Source: Diphasiastrum complanatum | Taxonomy: Eukaryota > Streptophyta > Lycopodiopsida > Lycopodiales > Lycopodiaceae | Direction: 5' to 3' | DNA length: 64,000 nt | Assembly (NCBI GenBank): GCA_029204225.1 | Contig: CM055092.1 | Span: forward strand, 11,282,570 to 11,346,569 | Program-made: the position numbers and the translations under genes | Part shown: in pieces, positions 56,250-64,000 of the stretch | How positions within the stretch are numbered: position 1 is the stretch's first letter | Layout of the letters: the number at the start of each line of letters is the position of its first letter | The notes under the pieces: model-generated | What the model was told of the DNA's origin: nothing | What the model saw: only the letters and a program-made list of their open reading frames with translations | The model's database searches: none

Positions 56250-59200
56250 AAGATATTGAATGATTAAAATTCAACTCTGAGTATCCCAGATACTCTTTTG
56301 AGTTAAACGCTCATGTTTCTAGCATCATATGCAAGAAATAATAGCAATCATTCATCTTAATAGACTTGTCTGTCTCCTAAGATAACTGCAGATCCAATCA
56401 AATGAAACTCTGTACTCAAGCATCTGTAGACCATAAACTGTAGTAGAATAGCATCCACTAGACTAATTAAATTCTCCACAAATAAGATAACTTATCTTGT
56501 AAGAATATCTGTGAGATCCATAGGCTCTCAATAAGATACTGGAGTAGAGAGATTCAAAACACTGATAAGAATTCTTACTCAAATAATAGATCAAGAATTA
56601 ATCATCACACTTAAGGATCATCACCATTCCTTTAAATCCTCTGACAATAATTAATTATCTATTTATGATCCGTCAATCATAAAAGTTTAGATTCATATGA
56701 TTCGTCAATCATAATTTCTGGAATCCAAAACCATACTTAATCATTTACAGGATACTGGAGTACATGTCCAACATAACTCAGGAAAAAGTAAGAATCATTT
56801 CAAAATATTTCCACTAAGAAAATATTGGATTTAGGAATATTTTTCAAACAGGATTCTTCAACTGAAGTGCAAGATTTAAGGTCTATTAACCACTGGTGAT
56901 TAAAGACTGAACGCATACCAAAATGACAATCATTTTCAACTACAAAAACTTTAGATTACAATCTAGATACCCAAAGTCTTGCTGAATATCAATTCAGATA
57001 TTATTCTTGGATTCATTATGATTTGTTATCCAATTGAGCACTCTGGGATACAATCACTAATGAGCTAAGTCTATTCCTTAACTAAGGAATACTCTATCCC
57101 AAGAATATTGTATATCCAATGCACATAATTTAACTGATGAACCAAAATGATTCACTAATCATGCATCTTACAAGCAATATTATTCAAAACCACCAGTTCT
57201 TGGTAAATCCACATCACACTGATCGTTTTACCAATTAACTTCATCTTGGAGTAATCAACTACTCAAGCTAATTGCCAATGATTCAGAAATCTTAAATGTC
57301 TAGGTGAAGAATTGAATTATACTAGTATGACACCACATTCAGATCCACATCCAATTTATTAGTTAACTCATAAATTTTCCACACAAAGATTTGTTAACTC
57401 TGCAAGTATCCATCAAAACAATACTTGATCATATGATTATGTTCACCGACTAGGTTAAGTGCACCAAATAACCTAGTAACTAGGAATACACAGTAGATCT
57501 ATACAAGATTAATCATGCATATATGTGAATAATCTCACTATGACCCAGTACATAAACACATTTTTATTTGGTAGATTTCTCCAAAACCCACGTATGTTAC
57601 TCACATATCTCACTGATCTCTTGTAACTCAACTACAAAAGATTTTCTATTTTTCATGAGTAAATAACATATCTAGAAAATCTTTGAGACGAATGACATTC
57701 ACTCTCAGCAGTTTTCCCATCCAACTTACCTTCTAATTACATAATTTCTTCCACTCAATCAACCCCTCTCTGATCCTAGTACTCAAACTAAGATTAGGTT
57801 GATCTAATACAAAACTCTCAGACTTAAATTCTGATCAAACTTACTTCTATTCCAATCAAAATGGAATTAGTAACCTTTGACCTTTTATTGTACTACTTAT
57901 AGATAATGATTCAAATTTCAAACCTGTTCTAGTTTCAGATTGTCCACACAATCCCTAGGGAATTCCTCTTATTCGAAAAGTTCCAATTAGGTATCTTACT
58001 CTGAATTTATCCAAAATTACTTTTAGACCAAATCTCATTTATATACCACAACTGGTTCTCTTGCAAAAGCTATGCAACCAACAGATCCCTAGATAGAATA
58101 TTATCCCATCACTTCACCCCTCCTTTTAAGGAAATTATCAATTTTCATAAAAGTTAACTAGAAAGATGACATATGAAAATATCCAAATCCATGAAAAGTT
58201 AGAAATAAGAGCATTCCACAAAAGGATTCACTGTATTGTAAACATGACTTTTCCTTCAAATATTTTCAACTTGAGTGATAGAACTATTATTTCTCTTAAA
58301 TCCATTTATGCAACAGGGATATCCAAAGTTTAAGACATTGAACCACTTTGACTTTATAATTTATCTGACTTCCAAGTCTATTTACACAAGTAGTAATTTA
58401 TATGACATAACAGTCTTTCAGAAGAATAACTTATGCTGGAAAGAATCATATAAATCAGTCTGATATCTGTATTTGAGAAATTACTAAGAAGTAAAGGATT
58501 AATTAAGAAAGCAAGAAATAGATTTGAGGGCCTTTGATTTTGTAAATAATGAGATACCACACTGAGATCTAGATTAAACCTCAATTTTTTCTGAAAATAC
58601 CCCACATTTGATCAAATGGTTTTATTTTTTCCATATCGCGACTAGGTACTAAAACACACCATTGATCATCAGATTTTTACAGTCCTAGAATTCCCTTTCC
58701 AAAATTACTAATGTCCCATACCATCAGCTTTTCCTTCTAGAAAACTCTTAACCGCCTTATCTGATATTATAGAGATCCTTATCTAGCTGTCCTATAATCC
58801 ATATAGGAAAATTATCCCTTGTTCCCAAAACTAGAGAATCCCTTTATTTGGATGACTGGCATGCCTATCAGATGGATACCACAATCCACACCTGATCTTG
58901 TGATCTAAACAAAAAGATTAACATGGTTCAATATTACATTCAGATCCTTTCTGATTAATGATAAGCTTCGAATCCCTCTGGATTCAAAAGCATTAACTCT
59001 AGGGACAAGCTTCTATCAATTAACAGATTCAATGTAATCCATATATCAACTTCTACTTCTAACATCACAATTGACATCCAAAATTGATTTATCGGGATTT
59101 ACACAAAATCCTAACTACACACTTACTACCTCTAATGTCCACTCTTCTTCCCTCCTTAGAATTTTCAGTTCCCTGAAAATCTATTTCAGCTAAGTTACTA

Positions 59201-60120
59201 AGAAGACGTTACGACATTAGTAAATGTTTAAAATTAATTATTGTAGGAAAAAAAGTCTGGAACTGAAAATTAGTTTTCATTCTATCCTATACCTGGGCTG
59301 AATTACCTATATAGAATCCACCATAGAATTTTAATTGGAAATGAAATTAGTTTTAACTTTTGATCAGTTCCTAATAATTACCAATTTCAAATAAAATTGG
59401 ACTATTTTTCCTTTCCATTGACTAGTTTGGCATTACTCCATCAATATTAACAAAAGTATCCAAACTTAAAATATAAAATTACATGAATAGAAATCCTATC
59501 AATAAGATTTCAGAAACTCTTAAACTGTATCCAAACAAGATTCCATTGATCGGATAAAGAGTTCTATCATCACTCATTTTATCTGGTCATTTCATATTAT
59601 TTGACGATTTAAGATTTAATTTTGATGAGTATCTTGCACAAACGTTCACTTGACCCATTTCCAACGATCAATATCGATTAGAAATATCCAAGACAAGTAA
59701 TAGATTTCAAATTTTAACCCAAGTACAAAATTCAACAGAAAAAGAAAAATTCAAATTTAACTTTTCATCTGGGAAGAACTTAGCTTCCAAAGCTTATTAC
59801 CACCAAGCACAATATCAGAAAAATTAATTTTTTCTCGAACCGGGTACTGGTTGGAAAAAAAAACTCCGTGAAGAACCAATAACATTGTCGTCAATCCTAA
59901 ATCTATAAACCAAACTCATAGACTATCTGCTGGATACCAAAATATCTCTTCACCCAATTTTCTTAGTTATGCACCGGAGAATCTATAATTCTATTCTCCT
60001 ATGTAGTTTTCACCCTTGGTTACTCATTTTAGGTCAAGCCGATTTTCATGCAAATATTAGAAGAGTAGCCAAATGACAAAAAATCCCTTCACATACAAAT
60101 GGTTGTCCTCACATGCAAAA
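56250..60120. other. AT-rich, apparently non-coding repeat sequence
   Basis: No protein domain on either strand. Composition and wording resemble 49563-50010, so the copia element split one larger repeat. Minus-strand purine tracts followed by TG occur near 58118 (AAAAGGAGGGGTGAAG) and 59145 (CTAAGGAGGGAAGAAGAG), like the tract at 49548-49562, which suggests a non-coding LTR element or nested copies. Confidence 0.4.
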
Positions 60121-61254
60121 AATAGACCTAGCTTACCGTATGCATAACCAGTAAACCACCATACATGCATGCATTACCAAAAAACTTTCTTTTCCAAAAA
60201 AACCCATGCAAAGGCAAAGGCATACACCTTAATCAAAGCAATGCAAGCCCTAAAAAAAAATAACAATAGGGCACAGTCCCTATCCCACAGCTGCCATGCT
60301 GCATCTCTTCCATCCTCGGGCTCACTACAACCACCAGACCCACCCTCGTTGTCAAGGAAAAACGCTACACCACCTTCATCAACATGTCTTCACTAATCAA
60401 GCTCAAGCTCATGATTGATCCTTCAAACAACCACCGTTCCAAAGCATCATATGATAACAGTCATTGATACGACTGCCAAACATGGGTTCCAAAGATACCT
60501 CCCAGCTCCAATCACTCAACTGCGCCTTTTACTAGGAATACCAAAACTGGGTTCCAGACAGCAATGGATGGCAATGTTAAATGATCTTTCATCATTCCCA
60601 TGCAGTACTATTCTATGCACAAATAGAAAGGTAACATGATCGTGCTCTTTCATGCAAAACATCTAGATGAAGAAAAGTTTTATCCTTACTGGTTCACTCA
60701 CTTTGCTCCATAGGCCTTCCAAAATGAAAGACCTCAAATATGGAAAGCAAGAGTGATCCAGAACAGCCATCAAGGTTGTCTTCCAGCCCTCATCAGGCAA
60801 GAAAAGTGACTGCCTATCAGTTCAATAGCTGTTAAGACCAAATTTATTGTGCTTTGCTACCTCTGTGAACTGAAATATAGAATGATCTAGAGTTTAACGA
60901 GGTTAAATTCCGATATCTTCCACTTTCTCACGATGAGAAAAAATACAGATAGCTGAACATGGATTTCAAGGTTACACTCTCTTAATCTCAACTCTTACAC
61001 AGACTCTTCCTGCTGTAAATTTCCAGATTTACAACAAAAAGAGGAGATTAAAATCTTGCACGAAACAACAATTTGAGGGAGGGGGTTGGTCTCTACTTAC
61101 ATTCATAGCTTAACTTTCCACTCAAAATTAAAGTATAAGAAATTGCAACTCCCCCTTATGTTCCTAACATGCTTTTTACAGGAGGATTTGGAACAAGATT
61201 CCTAATTCTCAGCATGTTATAAATGGAATCATGCTCTTAAGTTCATAACAGTCC
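60121..61254. other. Intergenic sequence, no gene seen
   Basis: Short frames only, none with a recognisable domain. Confidence 0.45.
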
Positions 61255-61569
61255 ATGATTGATGGTAGAGTGGATGGATCTAACATTCTTGATGTTGATG
61301 AGAAGGATCTTATTTTGGATGGTGGTGATGATGGACCTTCATCAATTCAAAAGCCAAGGAGAACATCAAGAGAAAGACAAGTACCTTCAAGGCTCACATA
61401 TGATCGAAAGGGTAAGCAAGTAGTTTATGAAAATTATGTTGCTTTCCTAACCTCTTTGGATGAGCCTACAAGTGTAGATCAAGCAAGGAAAGAAGAGGAG
61501 TGGATCCAAGCAATGGATCTTGAGTATCAAGCTCTTATGGCTTGGACTTGGAGTCCACCTTTGCCTTGA
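61255..61569 (+). pseudogene. Copia linker and start of reverse transcriptase
   Basis: SSIQKPRRTSRERQVPSRLT, then LDEPTSVDQARKEEEWIQAM and DLEYQALMAWTW, the stretch between copia integrase and RVT_2. The RT domain itself is missing. An isolated fragment about 850 bp upstream of the PPR gene. Confidence 0.75.
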
Positions 61570-62420
61570 TGTTGTCTGTTGAAGGCATAGGACTTAATCA
61601 TAGGGCACATGTTGCCCCAAAGCAAAGGCTATACAAATCACAAATGAGAAAACAATTTTGATCCTACAGACCCATTTTCATAAACTCTAAGCTGCACAAA
61701 ATTCATCAGCTGATAATTGGTTGTTGACTTGAAAAATGGGAAAATGATTTGAAATACTAGTAGAGGAAGATAAACAAGTACATGGAGGACTAACTAGTGA
61801 AAGCATTCTATTGTGACAAACTACCTTTCTACATCTCTAGGAGTTGATGGCAGATTGTGGAATGGACTGAGATTTGTCAGCGCATATTTCCATTTGTGCG
61901 TCGGTCATGACTAGCGCCCTGCTCATGCTATGTGATTGCATACGTTGATTGAGGATAGGATGTCACTAAGGTTGAACTACCAATGGCTCACCATTGATGA
62001 ACATACTTCCTGCTGACAATATCTGCAAACCTTCGTGGATACAAGAGCAAAAGTCACAAACAAGGAGACATGAAAATTTGGAAGTCTATCATAACTGCGA
62101 AGAAGCAAAAAAGAAAGAAAGAGAGAATAGCATACACTTTAAAAAAATTCAAAAAACAAACACGCGAAGAGCTTCCAAAATTCCTCAACCCAAAGAAAAG
62201 GCATTAAAATTTGGAAAATAAGGAGGAACAACTCAAGTAGGTTAAAAAGCCAACAAAAAACAATAAGACCCTCCCTTTGGTTTGGCAGGGCCAAAAAAAG
62301 GATGGGCTGAGATGATGTGCAAAATTAAATGGGATGCGAGGGAGCCAGGATAGCACCACATCAACAAAATAGAGTGCAAGGCGAGCTTAAACATCAAGCA
62401 CGTCTCAGACAGCTATAGCC
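61570..62420. other. Intergenic sequence and upstream region of the PPR gene
   Basis: No gene or TE domain seen. The last 200 bp before ATG 62421 would hold the promoter and leader; no clear TATA box was identified. Confidence 0.45.
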
Positions 62421-64000
62421 ATGGCAATAACAACAACAGGACGAGGAGAATTACTGGGCCTTTCTTTCAGCCCCAACGACAACCATGATGGTCGTCGCCA
62501 TCGCAGCCTCTTCTTCTTATTCCTCTCTTCTCATCCTCATCAGTCTCTTCTACTCCTTTTGTGCCACCGCCAAGTCATCATCACACCTTCAAATAAATGC
62601 GGCCTCTCATCTTCTTCTACTTCCCTCACTTGTACTGCTCTTCTTCCTCCTCCTTCTTCAGCTCGTCCTCGGATGGACATGGTCAGAAATAAGACACTGT
62701 GGATTAACGATCGCTTCAATCTTCCTTGGGTTCATTCCAAGCTACCAGAACGGGAGCCATCCGCTTTTTCAGCACTCCAGGGCTCGGGTATACTTATTAT
62801 ATTTCTGTCAGACTCTTTCTAATTCGCCAGCATTCCCTGGCTAAGGGGGAGGGATGAATTTGCAGAGATGTTTTAAGCCACACCGACCATCCTTAATCAT
62901 TTTTTGCCAAAGTTCTGATGCATTCTGGTTTACTCTTAGGGCATGCAGGCAGACGAGTTAGAATGGAACGGCTCTGGCAGGAGTTCTTCTCAGATCCATC
63001 GCAGTGGTGGGACAACAGGTTTACTAAGGTGTGGCTTTTGGACTTATTTCTGGCTGCACTTGCTTTGACTAATCACGTTTGACTTGAAAAGTTTTTAATG
63101 CTACTATGATACTATGTGCATGACAGTATGAGGCCGATTGGTTATTGTAGTCGTTTTCCTTAAGTTGAAGCTATGTTTGTGAGCTGTAAACTGTTATGCA
63201 GAAAAGTCCAAAGTACCCGGACTTTAAACATAAGAGTACACTCGAGGGCCTATGGGTTGATAGTTGGCTGAACCCCTCCTGGGTAAAAGAAAAGATGGCT
63301 TCTATGGCATTGGGTCATGTACAATCTGGTGATGGATTAAGATCACGGTATGGTTTTAATCTGACTGTGGAATGTGCAGCTCTAGGTCCTGGTCTGAGAC
63401 TACAACATGTCCTTTTTCTTGGTCTTTCAAAATTGACACTTGTTCATATTTATTTATGATCATTATATGAATCATGCAGGGTGCCCGGCTCCTTTCGCAA
63501 TGGTGATAAGGTGAGCAAACTCTGTCAGGAGGGACGGTTGAAAGAGGCCCTACATATGATCGAGCTTATGATCCAGCAAACTACCGAAGCTCCAGTTGGC
63601 GCCTATGTTTGCCTTTTGAAGGGGTGTTCCAGAAAGAAAGCCCTGGCGGAGGGCAAGCAAGTGCATGCCCTTATAGTTCAGAGTGTACTTGATTCAAATA
63701 TTGTCTTAGCAAACACCCTTGTTCACATGTACTCCAAGTGCGGTAGTGTGCTCGATGCACACAAAGTATTCAGCAACATGCCTCAACACAATGTTTATTC
63801 GTGGACTGCTATCATCTCAGCATATGCTGACAGCGGACAAGGTGAGGAGGCTATTAAACTATTTCAGCAAATGCAAGAGACAGGCTTAGCTCCAGACAAG
63901 GTTTTGTTCCTTGTTGTCCTAAAAGCATGTGCCAGGCTAGCAGCCCTGGAACAGGGTAAACAGCTCCACTCAGACATCATAAAAAGAGGCTTTCAGTCGG
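62421..64000 (+). CDS. PLS-type pentatricopeptide repeat protein with OSB-like PDF module, 5' part
   Basis: Four exons (62421-62787, 62940-63028, 63202-63347, 63480 to beyond the window) join in phase through GT-AG introns and give 374 residues so far. Residues 1 to about 95 are Ser/Arg/His-rich with hydrophobic patches and few acidic residues, suiting an organellar targeting peptide. Exons 2-3 encode FFSDPSQWWDNRFTK and SPKYPDFKHKSTLEGLWVDS, resembling the PDF motif of plant organellar single-stranded-DNA-binding OSB proteins. Exon 4 starts PPR repeats: YVCLLKGCSRKKALAEGKQV, LVHMYSKCGSVLDAHKVFSN and a canonical 35-mer starting NVYSWTAIISAYADSGQGEE. P, L and S spacing indicates the PLS class, usually organellar RNA-editing or processing factors; the C-terminal E or DYW domain would lie outside. 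The frame has no break. Confidence 0.85.

Noticed and set aside
60169-60396. 75-codon Ser/Pro-rich + strand frame
   Set aside because: Low complexity, no homology recognised, no splice context.
62485-62844. 119-codon hydrophobic frame overlapping the PPR first exon
   Set aside because: Out-of-frame reading of the PPR exon 1; only the 62421 frame joins in phase to the WWDNR exon.

Overview
This window looks like a nuclear chromosome segment of a large, repeat-rich land-plant genome. The evidence is spliceosomal introns with GT-AG borders (up to about 1.6 kb), a PLS-type pentatricopeptide (PPR) gene, a DEG7-type protease gene, LTR retrotransposons primed by initiator-Met tRNA, and several (CT)n arrays of 65-95 bp. 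The PPR style and the repeat load suggest a fern or another seed-free vascular plant, but that placement is inference.

Three host genes can be supported, all on the + strand. The last two exons of a DEG7-like HtrA-family protease lie at 490-2328. A four-exon gene at 14015-16897 encodes two LysM domains followed by a domain that reads as an invertebrate-type (destabilase-like) lysozyme, with its Glu/Asp pair in place. The 5' part of an organellar PPR gene runs from 62421 off the right edge, and its leader carries a module resembling the PDF motif of OSB proteins. A weak Ser/Pro-rich candidate gene sits near 18.3-18.8 kb.

The rest is mostly transposable elements. At 3.8-13.6 kb there is a Ty1/copia family in two opposite orientations; the + copy is a tandem, chimeric wreck with a 28-bp foldback and a template-switched reverse transcriptase. 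At 21.8-33.3 kb a Ty3/gypsy element (gag at 23 kb, integrase at 30 kb, 3' LTR at 31.2 kb) is split by a 4.8-kb block that contains several copia fragments and is flanked by 564-bp direct repeats. At 34.9-39.6 kb there is a minus-strand mosaic of at least two copia families. At 39.7-44 kb a hairpin-bearing tandem repeat leads into a gypsy-like element with two retropepsin domains. At 46.7-49.1 kb there is a copia gag relic. At 50,016-56,244 there is a full-length copia element with both LTRs, PBS, PPT and a TCATT target duplication. From 56.2 to about 60 kb the sequence is AT-rich and apparently non-coding.

Most TE nonsense changes I could polarise are C-to-T or G-to-A (CAG/CAA/CGA/TGG to stop), as expected if cytosine methylation drives decay. 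The observation most worth pursuing is the LysM-lysozyme gene, because LysM plus lysozyme would suit binding and cutting peptidoglycan, either of microbes or of the plastid wall that several seed-free plants are thought to keep. Exon borders were read by eye from splice signals and reading phase.
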